From Crocosphaera chwakensis CCY0110 (GTDB lineage Bacteria > Cyanobacteriota > Cyanobacteriia > Cyanobacteriales > Microcystaceae), in the NCBI RefSeq assembly GCF_000169335.1, contig NZ_AAXW01000001.1, positions 124,001-188,000 of the forward strand: a stretch of 64,000 nucleotides of DNA. Direction: 5' to 3'. A model generated the notes under the pieces. The model was given only the letters and a program-made list of their open reading frames with translations. It did no database searches and was not told where the DNA came from. Position 1 is the stretch's first letter, and each line of letters starts with the position of its first letter. Below, piece by piece: positions 8,640-17,687 of the stretch. Made by a program: the position numbers and the translations under genes.

Positions 8640-9164
8640 TAAACTTATATAGGACGCTTAGCTAGGGTTTTAAAAGAAATTCTAGCTATTTTCTCTTTTT
8701 CTAGTATAGTTAACCAATGTGACCGAATCAGCTAAATTTAGGACATATTGCAGAGTAACTCTGATAAGGTTTTGTCTCCCCCGTAATAGCAATAATGAAA
8801 TTTAAAGAAATGCGGTCGCATAAAAAAAAGTAGCTAAAAGTAGAAATATGGGCAAGCTGGGGTTATCTATTAAGCTTAAGCTACTCTTGATAACTTGCGC
8901 TCTCATCAATTTAAAAGACGCAAAAACTTACAAAAATTGATTTTTATAGATGTTTATAATTATGAATTACCATTCTCTAAGTTTCAGTTTAAATAACTTT
9001 TGGAAGAGATCCAATTTAAGCCAATAATTTCAAAAAGATTTTTCTTAGATTTTTCAAAACTTCCAGTAAAATTATACTCTAGTTTAGATAAACAAAACTA
9101 AATTTATCATTAAATCTACAAAATACAAATAAATTTAATTTTCTTTTTATAGCTTAGGTTAACT
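8640..9164. other. Intergenic region without recognised gene
   Basis: About 525 bases, very AT-rich, between the divergent NACHT gene and the small ORF at 9165. I see no convincing ORF, RNA gene or inverted repeat. It must hold the promoter of the NACHT gene, but no clear -35/-10 pair stands out. Confidence 0.6.
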
Positions 9165-9260
9165 ATGACTTCTACAGTGAAAGAAAGGAAGAAAATAGTT
9201 ACAAACGAGGTTATCAATCTCTTAAATAAACTTACTCATTGCATCATTGAGGACAATTAA
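9165..9260 (+). CDS. Possible 31-residue leader ORF
   Basis: ATG at 9165 opens a 31-residue frame that begins MTSTVKERKK. Its TAA is directly followed by the ATG of the next gene (TAAATG). The ribosome site of that gene (GAGG near 9249) lies inside this ORF, which would allow coupled translation. There is only a weak ribosome site before 9165, so the ORF may be fortuitous. Confidence 0.3.
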   Translation: MTSTVKERKKIVTNEVINLLNKLTHCIIEDN

Positions 9261-9584
9261 ATGAATGGATTTTTAGTTGGCGTAATTTCAATTATTGCCT
9301 TAGTTTCTGTTGCCAAAATTACCCCCGCAGAACCCATTAAACAACCTTCTTCACAGCAAAATTCTAATTCTGAAAGTGTCGCTACAAAATCTCCCTATGA
9401 AGTTGGTACCATTACGGGGATAGTATCGGGACCCTATGGTAGTATTTTATTTATTGAATTATCTGATAAAACGAAACTGAGATTTCATCATCCTAGTAAT
9501 TCTTTAGCCAGAGGGGAACAAGTTTTAGTTTATCAACAAAATGGAGAACATTTTCTTATAGAAGCTTCTCAACCCCACCGTTAA
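9261..9584 (+). CDS. Small exported protein of unknown function
   Basis: A 107-residue protein. The first 23 residues form a hydrophobic signal-like segment ending near KITPAEP. A polar linker rich in Q, S and N follows. Residues 46-107 look like a compact beta domain (GTITGIVSGPYGSILFIELSD and LRFHHPSNSLARGEQVLVYQ), possibly an OB-like barrel. I do not recognise the family. A hairpin lies after the stop. Confidence 0.55.
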   Translation: MNGFLVGVISIIALVSVAKITPAEPIKQPSSQQNSNSESVATKSPYEVGTITGIVSGPYGSILFIELSDKTKLRFHHPSNSLARGEQVLVYQQNGEHFLIEASQPHR

Positions 9585-9607
9585 TTGAAGTTATAATAAG
9601 ATTAAAT

Positions 9608-9660
9608 TAGTAATCAATATTAAGTAAAAACGCTATTAAATACTTTTTATTGATTACTTA
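9608..9660. terminator. Bidirectional hairpin between convergent genes
   Basis: TAGTAATCAATA pairs with TATTGATTACTTA, and AAGTA with TACTT, around a loop near 9627-9640. The hairpin separates the exported-protein gene from the convergent gene at 9658, whose stop codon it overlaps. It probably works as a terminator in both directions. Confidence 0.55.
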
Positions 9661-10062
9661 AGCAGTGCATAATTCTTTTTCAGATTGAAGATTTTGAAAT
9701 AAAATACGAGCGACTTCGGCAGCTACCTTAACAGGAAAATTACTAGAACCAATAGAATGTAAAATACAGTTATCAGCATTCATCTTTCGTTCTGACTTTA
9801 GCTGAAATGCTACTAATAACTCTTCGTTACAATTATAAGTGTTGATCTTGGGATAAACTTTTTTATTTAATGTTTTTTCAGAGAACAACTCAGATAAGTT
9901 GGTTTCATATTCTAATTGAAGTGTGTCTTCGTACTCATCAAGGATAATGACTAATAATCCTTCGCCTTTTTGTTGACGGAAATGCCAGAAACAACTGGAT
10001 AAAATAGAATAATTGCACTGTAAAAATTTCTGTCTCACCTCTCTATCAGATAGCTTGATCAT
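9658..10062 (-). CDS. Hypothetical protein
   Basis: A 134-residue, mostly soluble protein with no signal peptide. There is a hydrophobic strand GLLVIILDEYED near residue 40, and six cysteines are scattered through it (including NYNC- and DNC-like contexts). I do not recognise a family. A plausible ribosome site AAAGGAGATAA precedes the ATG. Convergent with the small exported-protein gene. Confidence 0.5.
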   Translation of the reverse strand: MIKLSDREVRQKFLQCNYSILSSCFWHFRQQKGEGLLVIILDEYEDTLQLEYETNLSELFSEKTLNKKVYPKINTYNCNEELLVAFQLKSERKMNADNCILHSIGSSNFPVKVAAEVARILFQNLQSEKELCTA

Positions 10063-10226
10063 TCAAATTATCTCCTTTAATTTTTATCATAATCTTTAAA
10101 GATTATGACTGTTTCTTGTCATTCAGTCAGTGAGCGTGTTAACCATAAAATGTGAGTTTGATCACCAATGAATAATAAATTGCTATTATTTAATTGATGA
10201 GAAATAACTGAATTAACTGATAACTC

Positions 10227-11255
10227 ATGGCCACACAACCCTCCCAAAACTTAAATAAGACCCAAGAAACCCTTATTTCTGTTAATTCTTCCCTCTTATT
10301 ATCTCGGATGGGATGTGGTACCTGGGCCTGGGGAAATCGCTTTTTATGGGATTATGATCAAACGATGGATAAGGACTTACAACAGGTGTTTAACCTAGCT
10401 GTGAGTCGTGGTGTTATCTTATTTGATACAGGAGACTCTTACGGAACAGGAACCCTCAAGGGACGCAGTGAAACTTTATTAGGAAAGTTTAGCCACGAGT
10501 ATGACGGACTGAACAAGGATAAGATTTGTATCGCCACAAAATTAGCTGCTTATCCTTGGCGATGGACTCGTCACTCAATGGTAGAAGCAGGAAAAGCCTC
10601 AGCAAAACGGTTAGGAATAAATATTGATTTAGTTCAAATGCACTGGCCAACTGCTAATTATTTTCCTTGGCAAGAATGGCCTTTATTAGATGGGTTAGGG
10701 GACTTGCATCAACAAGGGTTAGTTAAAGGAGTGGGTTTATCGAATTACGGGCCAAAAAGACTCAAACAAATTGTTAAAAGGTTTTCCGAAAGAGACATCC
10801 CTATCGTTACCTTACAAATACAATATTCTTTACTATCTACTTATCCTGTGAGAGAGTTAGGAGTTAAAGAAGTGTGTGATGAGTTGGGTGTACAATTGAT
10901 TGCTTATAGTCCTTTAGCTTTAGGATTATTAACCGGAAAATATCGAGAAAAGGGTAAGCTTCCTGGTGGTTTTCGCGGTCTATTTTTTAGACAAATGTTG
11001 CCGAAAATTCGTCCTTTAATCCAAGGTTTAGAAGAAATTGCTACTCAGAGACAAAAAACAATGGCACAAGTAGCCATTAATTGGTGTATTTGTAAAGGGT
11101 TTATTCCTATTCCTGGAGCAAAAAATTATCAACAGATGGAGCAAAATTTAGGCGCAATGGGTTGGCGACTGAGTGAAGGAGAAGTCATGGAATTAGATAA
11201 ATTAACCCAAAAAGTTGATAAAGAAATGGTACAAAATCCGTTTCAGACCAAGTAA
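10227..11255 (+). CDS. Aldo/keto reductase
   Basis: A 342-residue TIM-barrel NADPH oxidoreductase. The catalytic tetrad is readable: Asp and Tyr in LFDTGDSYG, Lys in IATKLAAYPW and His in VQMHWPTANYF. The cofactor region near the end (FIPIPGAKNYQQMEQNLGA) is also typical. Plant and cyanobacterial homologues reduce reactive carbonyls and related aldehydes, but the substrate is not readable from sequence. Monocistronic as far as can be seen. Confidence 0.88.
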   Translation: MATQPSQNLNKTQETLISVNSSLLLSRMGCGTWAWGNRFLWDYDQTMDKDLQQVFNLAVSRGVILFDTGDSYGTGTLKGRSETLLGKFSHEYDGLNKDKICIATKLAAYPWRWTRHSMVEAGKASAKRLGINIDLVQMHWPTANYFPWQEWPLLDGLGDLHQQGLVKGVGLSNYGPKRLKQIVKRFSERDIPIVTLQIQYSLLSTYPVRELGVKEVCDELGVQLIAYSPLALGLLTGKYREKGKLPGGFRGLFFRQMLPKIRPLIQGLEEIATQRQKTMAQVAINWCICKGFIPIPGAKNYQQMEQNLGAMGWRLSEGEVMELDKLTQKVDKEMVQNPFQTK

Positions 11256-11278
11256 TACTTGATCTGAATTAAAAGTAT

Positions 11279-11884
11279 TTATCGACTTGCTTTCTGTTGA
11301 TTGCCATATAGCTCTTTTCCAGAATTGAGTTGAGAGGCAATTTCTTCGCGACTATCAATAAATGTATATTGTTCGTTATAGGAATTACTAGGAGAGTTGC
11401 CGATAACAAACTGTCGTACAGGCATACTAGGAGCATTCATGACAATGCGATCAGATATTCTTACTTCAGCTTCTGGTGCATTGGGATTTTCTTCAGTGAG
11501 TTGAGAGATCACCCATAATTCATTGTCAACAGCGTATACACCTTGAATTTCGATATCGTAACCTCCGGAAGGTACTTCTACTTCAGTGGTTATAGTGCGT
11601 TCTTCATTTTCGGCTCCGGGGACATTAACATCGACATAGGGAACTTGAACAGTCTCTTTGTCCTGTACGACGACCACTTTAGGAACAACAACGGTTTTCT
11701 CCGTTAACCCAACATTGACATCTGGTCCTTGAATATCATACTCTGGCAACTGTCCAGGCTCTACATTAACATCGGGTAATTGCCCTTGTTGCTCCTGTTC
11801 GACCTGACATGATACTAAAGAAAAAGTTAGTAACATCAGAGATAAGGGAAAGATTTTTTTTAGAGTTGAATATTGTAATTTCAT
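11279..11884 (-). CDS. Lipoprotein with Val/Pro-rich repeats, unknown function
   Basis: I prefer the ATG at 11884 (MKLQYSTLKKIF), giving 201 residues, because it opens a proper signal peptide ending in the lipobox LVSC. A longer frame starts at 11935. The mature part contains repeated PDVNV/PYVDVNV units and a KTVVVPKVVVVQDKETVQVP stretch, then a more globular region (GGYDIEIQGVYAVDNELWVIS). I do not recognise the family. It is likely tethered to a membrane. Confidence 0.6.
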   Translation of the reverse strand: MKLQYSTLKKIFPLSLMLLTFSLVSCQVEQEQQGQLPDVNVEPGQLPEYDIQGPDVNVGLTEKTVVVPKVVVVQDKETVQVPYVDVNVPGAENEERTITTEVEVPSGGYDIEIQGVYAVDNELWVISQLTEENPNAPEAEVRISDRIVMNAPSMPVRQFVIGNSPSNSYNEQYTFIDSREEIASQLNSGKELYGNQQKASR

Positions 11885-12102
11885 AATTATTCTAATTTGA
11901 GTGACAACGGAATAGCTTCTAAAATCCTTAGTCACTTCTCAGGTCAGTAAGGACAAAAGAAGTATAAAGATACATAATAGATATGCAATATACTTAATTA
12001 ATGACTTTTTTTTAAGAAAAAAACATCTACCTTTCGGGATATTAATGATTGCAGTAAAATTATCAATAAAAATGTCTATCTTTAGATAGATTAATCGGAA
12101 CT

Positions 12103-12137
12103 CGAAAAAAAATGAAACCTCCACAGATTGTGGAGGA
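12103..12137 (-). terminator. Intrinsic terminator of the minus-strand stress gene
   Basis: Read on the minus strand, CCTCCACA and TGTGGAGG form an 8-bp stem around a short loop, followed by TTTCA and a run of eight T. It lies about 80 nt downstream of the gene at 12217-12786 and is oriented to terminate it. Confidence 0.75.
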
Positions 12138-12216
12138 TTTAAGCAAGAGAAGAAACGATCTATGACAGGGGGTTTATTTATATCCCCTATTTCAGCATGA
12201 GGAGATGGTCTATATT

Positions 12217-12786
12217 CTAAACCATGCGACCAGTAACAGGACTACCATGACCCGTGGGAGCATTATATAGATTCCAATTGCGAATATGGTTATTACGTAA
12301 GATGGATTCGGCCATATTTACTTCTTCGACGGTTCCTTCTAGCAGTAAGAGATACTCACCTTCAGACACTCGCTCGTTATAGTATTTTGCTTGGTCTTCG
12401 GGAACACCCCAACCGATTAATGCACCGATTAAACCGCCTCCAACGGCACCAATACCTCCGCCTAATAGGGTGTTGGCTAAAACAACACCAAGTTCAGCTA
12501 TTGGGCCAACGCCGGGAATGGCTAATACACCTAAACCACCAATAAGACCAAGAACACCACCAGTGGCCGCACCAGCAGTTGCACCGGCTTTAGCTCCTCC
12601 TTTAGCTTGTTCTCCAGAGGATTTAACTTCTGCGCCAGCAAAATTACCATCAGCATCTTCATGACGAGTGATGATGGATACTTTATCCATATTAAAACCC
12701 TGATCTCTTAATTTCTGTAGTGCAGATTCAGCGTTACTTCTATGTTCAAATGTGCCGATCGCGTGTTTAATTGTTGTATTATTCAT
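12217..12786 (-). CDS. General-stress 17M-like glycine-zipper protein
   Basis: A 189-residue protein. The N-terminal domain (IGTFEHRSNAESALQKLRDQGF, KVSIITRH) resembles the YflT/general stress protein 17M family. A long Gly/Ala core at about residues 60-125 contains glycine-zipper patterns. A conserved WGVPEDQAKYYNERVSEGEYLL segment follows. The same plan, including a WGMPEDKATIYETRLKAGEF segment, occurs in the ChaB-fused gene at 3470, so the two are paralogues. Such proteins are typically induced by salt or desiccation; function is not known. Confidence 0.72.
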   Translation of the reverse strand: MNNTTIKHAIGTFEHRSNAESALQKLRDQGFNMDKVSIITRHEDADGNFAGAEVKSSGEQAKGGAKAGATAGAATGGVLGLIGGLGVLAIPGVGPIAELGVVLANTLLGGGIGAVGGGLIGALIGWGVPEDQAKYYNERVSEGEYLLLLEGTVEEVNMAESILRNNHIRNWNLYNAPTGHGSPVTGRMV

Positions 12787-13172
12787 ATTGTTTAACCTAA
12801 TTCTTTCAGTAAAATTCTACTTTTCAAGTCGATTTACTATTCTTAGTATCTATATTTTTACCGACTTTACTATTACTATAATCTTCATTTTTTCAAGAAT
12901 TTACATCTGTCTAAAGAGATAAATATACTATTAAAATGTTAGTTTGTTTTTATTGTAAAAGGAAGATGACAAATACTTGATTATTAAGTTTAAATTGTTT
13001 ATATTTAAGTTTATTCGTTAGTAAATTAGAATAAAGTTTACTCATATTAGATTTTCCCATAGCAGTTAAATTGACTGGAGAGAAACCCAATAAGGGTTAG
13101 GAAATAAGATTAAAACTAGAAATTTAGAATATAGAGCAAATAATAAGGATGATTCTGACTGATAGATATAGA
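12787..13172. other. Intergenic region without recognised gene
   Basis: About 386 AT-rich bases between two minus-strand genes. No ORF, tRNA-like fold or clear inverted repeat was found. The right part lies downstream of the DUF4168 gene and the left part upstream of the stress gene, so it should hold the latter's promoter. Confidence 0.5.
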
Positions 13173-13712
13173 TTAGGGCTTTCTAATACGAATCATTGCA
13201 TTTTGAATTCTTGTTTTGAGACTGGCATCTTTTTGGGCGTTTTCAGTGATGGCATTAAACTGGTTTGAGGATAAGCCACTATCTTGGGCTATTTGCTTCG
13301 ATTCATTACAAAATTCAACGGCAATCTTTTGAGCTTTATCTGGTAGTTGTTTGATGGTTTGCGGTTGATCACAAGCAATTTCTGGAGGTTGATCGTCTAT
13401 AACTGCTTCGATTTGATCATAGGCGATACGACGTTGATCTTCAATTTTTAACACCGTCTGAGCATAATTTGTGACTTCTTCATCACTAAAATTAGAAGGT
13501 GGCGGCGATGGGGTAGGAGAGACATTTGGGAGCAAACTACACCCATGAAGAATACCAAAAAATACTACTAAACTAGACATAAGAGAACGAGTGAAGATTC
13601 TGTTCAAATTTAAAAGGGAACAGTGAATAAACACCATGCGTTGAGCCGCCAAATTCATAATAATAACTGAATCCCCGCCTGGGTTTCTTTTTTTTTGAAT
13701 TATTTTGAGCAT
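13173..13712 (-). CDS. DUF4168 domain lipoprotein
   Basis: The frame from 13712 gives 179 residues, but the first 40 are probably not translated. A start near residue 45 (MSSLVVFFGILHGC) would place a signal peptide and a lipobox (LHGC) at the N-terminus. A proline/serine linker is followed by a DUF4168-like domain: NFSDEEVTNYAQTVLKIEDQR and GLSSNQFNAITENAQKDASL. DUF4168 proteins are small exported proteins of unknown role. The true start is uncertain. Confidence 0.65.
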   Translation of the reverse strand: MLKIIQKKRNPGGDSVIIMNLAAQRMVFIHCSLLNLNRIFTRSLMSSLVVFFGILHGCSLLPNVSPTPSPPPSNFSDEEVTNYAQTVLKIEDQRRIAYDQIEAVIDDQPPEIACDQPQTIKQLPDKAQKIAVEFCNESKQIAQDSGLSSNQFNAITENAQKDASLKTRIQNAMIRIRKP

Positions 13713-13885
13713 TATAAGTTCCTTACCATTACCACACTAAGTGAAATTGTGAGTTAATGGAATGACAGTAGGATTAAGGATTAGACTGGGTTTGGGTGTG
13801 TCATGAGGCAAGATAGTAAAAAGACAAAATGAGTTAAGATTTTTACTCGGTTTTCTCTAACGCCTCTGTTTCCTCTGTTAACCTA

Positions 13886-14806
13886 ATGTTTATGACTAAC
13901 ATCGATCACTCTAACCAGTCTGTTTCCCCTAACCTTCACACTCCTGTTTTATGTCAAGAGGTGATAGAAGGTTTAGCCATCGAACCTAATGGTCATTATT
14001 TGGATGCGACTTTGGGACGGGGTGGCCATAGTCGTCTTATTTTAGAGGCTTTTCCTGATGTTAGGGTAACAGGAATTGATCTCGATGGGGAAGCGATCGC
14101 TACAACTCAAGATAATTTATCCGAGATCGCCGAAAATCGCTTTCAAGTCTGGCAGGGCAATTTTGCAGACTATCCAGGAGAAACAGCACAATTTAACGGT
14201 ATTTTAGCTGATTTAGGGGTAAGTTCGCCTCAGTTTGATGTCCCTGAAAGAGGCTTTAGTTTTCGCCATGAAGCGGTTTTAGATATGCGGATGAACCGGG
14301 AACAGTCTTTAACCGCAGCAGAAATTATTAATCATTGGGATCAAACCAGTTTAGCGGATTTATTTTATCAATATGGTGAAGAACGGCGATCGCGTCCCAT
14401 TGCCCGTCGTATTGTACAACAACGTCCCTTTGAGACCACCACAGAGTTAGCAGAGGCGATCGCTAAATGTTTCCCCCCAAAACAACGGTATGGACGCATA
14501 CACCCTGCTACGCGCGTTTTTCAGGCGTTACGCATTGCGGTTAATGATGAGTTAGGTTCGTTAGAAAGGTTCTTAGAAAAAGCCCCTCATTGGTTGAAAC
14601 CTGGGGGACGTATAGGAATTATTAGTTTTCATAGTTTAGAAGATCGTCGGGTTAAATATAGTTTTCGAGACTCTTTATTGTTGGATGTTGTGACGAAAAA
14701 ACCGATGATTGCCCAACCTGAAGAACGAGAAAAAAATCCGCGATCGCGATCGGCAAAATTACGGTTTGCACAACGGAAACTTAGTGATCACTCATCATAC
14801 AAATAG
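13886..14806 (+). CDS. rsmH: 16S rRNA (cytosine1402-N4)-methyltransferase RsmH
   Basis: A 306-residue SAM-dependent methyltransferase (formerly MraW). The SAM motif YLDATLGRGGHS, the ILADLGVSSPQFD motif and RVFQALRIAVNDEL are diagnostic. It methylates N4 of C1402 in the decoding centre of 16S rRNA. Start may be ATG 13886 or ATG 13892, two codons later. As in many cyanobacteria it is not inside a division/cell-wall cluster here. Confidence 0.95.
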   Translation: MFMTNIDHSNQSVSPNLHTPVLCQEVIEGLAIEPNGHYLDATLGRGGHSRLILEAFPDVRVTGIDLDGEAIATTQDNLSEIAENRFQVWQGNFADYPGETAQFNGILADLGVSSPQFDVPERGFSFRHEAVLDMRMNREQSLTAAEIINHWDQTSLADLFYQYGEERRSRPIARRIVQQRPFETTTELAEAIAKCFPPKQRYGRIHPATRVFQALRIAVNDELGSLERFLEKAPHWLKPGGRIGIISFHSLEDRRVKYSFRDSLLLDVVTKKPMIAQPEEREKNPRSRSAKLRFAQRKLSDHSSYK

Positions 14807-14832
14807 TTATGAAAGTAAAACAATGTCAAAGT

Positions 14833-15153
14833 TTATTCTTTCAATTCACAGCTACTATGAATCCAAATTTCTATTTGTCCTTCCTCTCTATTAGAATTTG
14901 TCTTTTTGTCTAGATTAATAGTGTTTTTATTACATTTTTTCTTAGCTAAAAATTGCTCAGTTTTTTGCTTAATTTCCTGAGCTATACTTTGATCAGATTC
15001 ATTAAAATATTTCAAATTATTTTCGTAATTTCCATCTACTCTTAAAGCGGGAGGAGCTATCCAATCTTGTTGTTGAAATGTTCCTCTCATATTGTTGATC
15101 AGTTCTCTTTTTATACTTCCTCTAAAATTGATAGAGATAACTGTCATCGACAA
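14833..15153 (-). CDS. Hypothetical protein, possibly second part of a frameshifted gene
   Basis: 106 residues with parts GWIAPPAL-like (QQQDWIAPPALRVDGNYENN), LKYFNESD, and a GQIEIWI ending. This layout resembles the C-terminal peptide-pairing domains seen at the end of some cyanobacterial effector-type proteins. That is a weak resemblance only. The frame overlaps the preceding ORF (15122-15445) by 32 nt in another frame, with no good ribosome site of its own, so the two may be one broken gene. Confidence 0.4.
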   Translation of the reverse strand: MSMTVISINFRGSIKRELINNMRGTFQQQDWIAPPALRVDGNYENNLKYFNESDQSIAQEIKQKTEQFLAKKKCNKNTINLDKKTNSNREEGQIEIWIHSSCELKE

Positions 15154-15445
15154 TAATTGAGTCCCTTAATAATATTTCAGCTATTTCAACAACTTCGTCA
15201 CTTTGATCTTCATCTATCTTTAATAAGATAGATTTTTTTACAGGAATCCCCATATGTAAAGCCATAAGGGCAATATCTCGTCTAGTTTCAGTATTAGTAA
15301 GATCGTCAAGTAAAGCATCTATTAATTTTGCTCTGTCTAAAGATTGAGATATATTATTACCAACTATTCCAATAACAATAGGAATAGCAACTAGAATTCC
15401 TTTATTTAAAACAACATCAATTATCTTTAAAATATCTTTGGGCAT
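15122..15445 (-). CDS. Hypothetical membrane-anchored protein, possibly first part of a frameshifted gene
   Basis: 107 residues. A hydrophobic segment near residues 14-30 (KGILVAIPIVIGIVGN) is followed by a soluble helical part. Not recognised. It runs into the ORF at 14833-15153 in a shifted frame. A single indel near 15130-15150 would join them into one protein of about 205 residues with one N-terminal membrane anchor. Confidence 0.4.
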   Translation of the reverse strand: MPKDILKIIDVVLNKGILVAIPIVIGIVGNNISQSLDRAKLIDALLDDLTNTETRRDIALMALHMGIPVKKSILLKIDEDQSDEVVEIAEILLRDSIIVDDSYLYQF

Positions 15446-15516
15446 GGTTACTAAAATTTCTAACTATGAACTTCTAAGGATTTTAATTAGTTTCGACAAT
15501 ATTCCTCGCATTAAAT

Positions 15517-15539
15517 GTGGGAGTTAATAATACTCCCAC
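15517..15539. terminator. Stem-loop downstream of aldehyde dehydrogenase
   Basis: GTGGGAGT (15517-15524) and ACTCCCAC (15532-15539) form a perfect 8-bp stem with a 7-nt loop, 18 nt after the minus-strand aldehyde dehydrogenase stop. No T run follows, so termination activity is uncertain. Confidence 0.5.
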
Positions 15540-15556
15540 AACCGTTTCAAAACTAT

Positions 15557-17029
15557 TTAAAGCTTAACGGTTACTGTTTTAATTTCTGTGTATTGTTGTA
15601 GGCCATATTCTCCTAATTCTCGACCCATACCAGACTGTTTAAAACCACCAAAAGGCGCAGCCGCATCAAACACATCGTAACAGTTAACCCAGACAGTCCC
15701 GGCACGTAAAGCATTAGAAATCAGATGACCTTTACTAATATCCTGAGTCCAGACAGCAGCAGCTAAACCATACATGGTATCATTCGCCCGTTGGATCACT
15801 TCATCCATGTCTTTGAACTTGATAATACTCATCACAGGGCCGAAAATCTCTTCTTGGGCAATTTTCATGTTATCTTGTACATCAGCAAAGACCGTGGGTT
15901 CGATGAAGTAACCGCGATCGCCCACACGGCCACCACCACACAGTAGTTTTGCGCCTTCCCGTTGTCCTGACTCAATATACTCCATTACCTTATCAAATTG
16001 AGTCTGATCTACTTGGGGCCCTTGGGTAGTGTTATCATCAAACGGATCGCCGACAATACGCTGTTTAGCCCGTTCGACGCTTTTCGCCACAAACTCGTCA
16101 TAACATTTTTCTTCTACAAATAGACGCGATCCAGCACAACAACATTGACCTTGATTGAAGAATAATCCAAAATGCGCCCCTTCTATGGCCTGATCGAGAT
16201 TAGCATCAGCAAAGACAATATTCGGGCTTTTTCCACCTAATTCTAGAGTAACGCGCTTTAAGTTGGTTTGGGCTGACGCTTCTAAGATTAAGTGGCCAAC
16301 TTCTGTCGATCCAGTAAAGGCTACTTTATCTATATCATAATGACGGGCGATCGCTTGTCCTGCCGTTGGGCCATATCCTGAGAGTAAGTTAACGACTCCT
16401 GGAGGAAACCCTGCTTCTATAATTAATTCTCCAACCCTTAACGCGGATAAGGGAGTTTGTTCGGCGGTTTTCATTACCACTGTGTTTCCTGTGGCCAAAG
16501 CGGGGCCGAGTTTCCATGCTTGCATTAATAAAGGAAAATTCCAAGGTATGATCTGCCCTACTACCCCGACGGGTTCATGACGAGTGTAACAAAAATAGGG
16601 GCCGTTGATAGGAATGGTTTTGCCTTGTATTTTATCTGCCCAACCTGCATAATAACGATAACAAGCAATCACAAGTTGCAAATCAGCGTTTAAGGAGTCT
16701 TGATAAGGTTTTCCGTTATCTAATGTTTCTAAACGAGCTAATTCTTCGATATTGGCTTCGATCAAATCAGCTAATTTATAGAGAAGTTTTCCCCGTTGAC
16801 TAGCAGATAGGTTTGGCCAGTCTCCTTGGTTAAAGGCATTTCTAGCAGCTTTGACGGCTTTATCGACATCCTCTGCGTCAGCTTCAGCTACGTCACAAAT
16901 GACTTCCCCTGTGGTGGGATTAATGGTTTCAAAGCGTTTTCCTGAAGCACTTTCTATCCATTCATTATTAATTAATAGTTGGGTTGGACCTATTTTAGCT
17001 TTGCTTTCTGGTCGTGTTGCTGTGACCAT
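15557..17029 (-). CDS. NAD(P)-dependent aldehyde dehydrogenase (ALDH1/2-like)
   Basis: A 490-residue enzyme oxidising an aldehyde to its acid. General base E263 lies in LELGGKSPN and the nucleophile is in FFNQGQCCCAG (C297, flanked by two more Cys). FTGSTEVG (238-245) is the cofactor loop. Sequence style (INPTTGEVICDVAEADAEDVDKAV) is close to the ALDH1/ALDH2 class. Substrate cannot be read. It is monocistronic, with a stem-loop after the stop. Confidence 0.9.
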   Translation of the reverse strand: MVTATRPESKAKIGPTQLLINNEWIESASGKRFETINPTTGEVICDVAEADAEDVDKAVKAARNAFNQGDWPNLSASQRGKLLYKLADLIEANIEELARLETLDNGKPYQDSLNADLQLVIACYRYYAGWADKIQGKTIPINGPYFCYTRHEPVGVVGQIIPWNFPLLMQAWKLGPALATGNTVVMKTAEQTPLSALRVGELIIEAGFPPGVVNLLSGYGPTAGQAIARHYDIDKVAFTGSTEVGHLILEASAQTNLKRVTLELGGKSPNIVFADANLDQAIEGAHFGLFFNQGQCCCAGSRLFVEEKCYDEFVAKSVERAKQRIVGDPFDDNTTQGPQVDQTQFDKVMEYIESGQREGAKLLCGGGRVGDRGYFIEPTVFADVQDNMKIAQEEIFGPVMSIIKFKDMDEVIQRANDTMYGLAAAVWTQDISKGHLISNALRAGTVWVNCYDVFDAAAPFGGFKQSGMGRELGEYGLQQYTEIKTVTVKL

Positions 17030-17304
17030 CTTATTAAGTCTCCATTTTTTATATCAACTTTATTTTTAGGGTGAAACATTCTGATTGATTTAGATCCTAT
17101 TTTTTTCAAAAATTAACATTTTATTTTTTAATTAAGTATTGATGTTTTTACCATTACTTAAGAAAAGGTTAAAAGATGTTATAAAAAGAAGCAAAATAAG
17201 ATATATAGTTAATAGAAGAGATTGAAAATAATTGATAATTAATTGTCTATATTTTCTCAATCATTTAATGTTTCCGCAACGTCTAAAGATTTTGGAGTTT
17301 AATA

Positions 17305-17637
17305 ATGTCAGGAGAATTTCTCGATTTTCTTAAGCATAAGTATGCTTATGTTGCTGTAGGAGAATTTAAACCCGGCCAATTTTCTGAAGCCCAAAAACTT
17401 TATGAAAAAGCAGTATCGACTTACAAGCAAGGGTTCCAAGGAGCATTTTTATTACAAAAACCTGGAACAGATGAAGGCATAGCCGTGATTATGTGGGAAA
17501 AAATTGAAGACATGGAAGCCAATCAAAGTGAGGTTTATGAAAAAATTATTGAAGAAATGAGTCCTTTATTTGTAAAACCTCCAAAAACAGATTTTTACGA
17601 AGTTTGTAGTGAGATTGATGGTTTTTCTGAAACTTAA
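17305..17637 (+). CDS. Small ABM-like alpha/beta-barrel protein
   Basis: A 110-residue protein with alternating strand and helix. The AYVAVGEFKPGQF strand, the helix EAQKLYEKAVSTYKQGF and the strand GAFLLQKPGTDEGIAVIMWE suggest a dimeric ferredoxin-like fold as in antibiotic-biosynthesis monooxygenase (ABM) domains. Those domains act as monooxygenases, haem degraders or plain structural modules. No catalytic residue identifies a reaction. Monocistronic. Confidence 0.55.
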   Translation: MSGEFLDFLKHKYAYVAVGEFKPGQFSEAQKLYEKAVSTYKQGFQGAFLLQKPGTDEGIAVIMWEKIEDMEANQSEVYEKIIEEMSPLFVKPPKTDFYEVCSEIDGFSET

Positions 17638-17687
17638 CTTTTAGCTTAATAATTGAACAAGTTTCTCAGGGAATTCTGAGGCAAAAG

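Noticed and set aside
11939..12124. Minus-strand 61-residue frame with a hydrophobic C-terminus
   Set aside because: Its start lies inside the terminator hairpin of the upstream stress gene and it has no ribosome site. AT-rich DNA explains the hydrophobic run.
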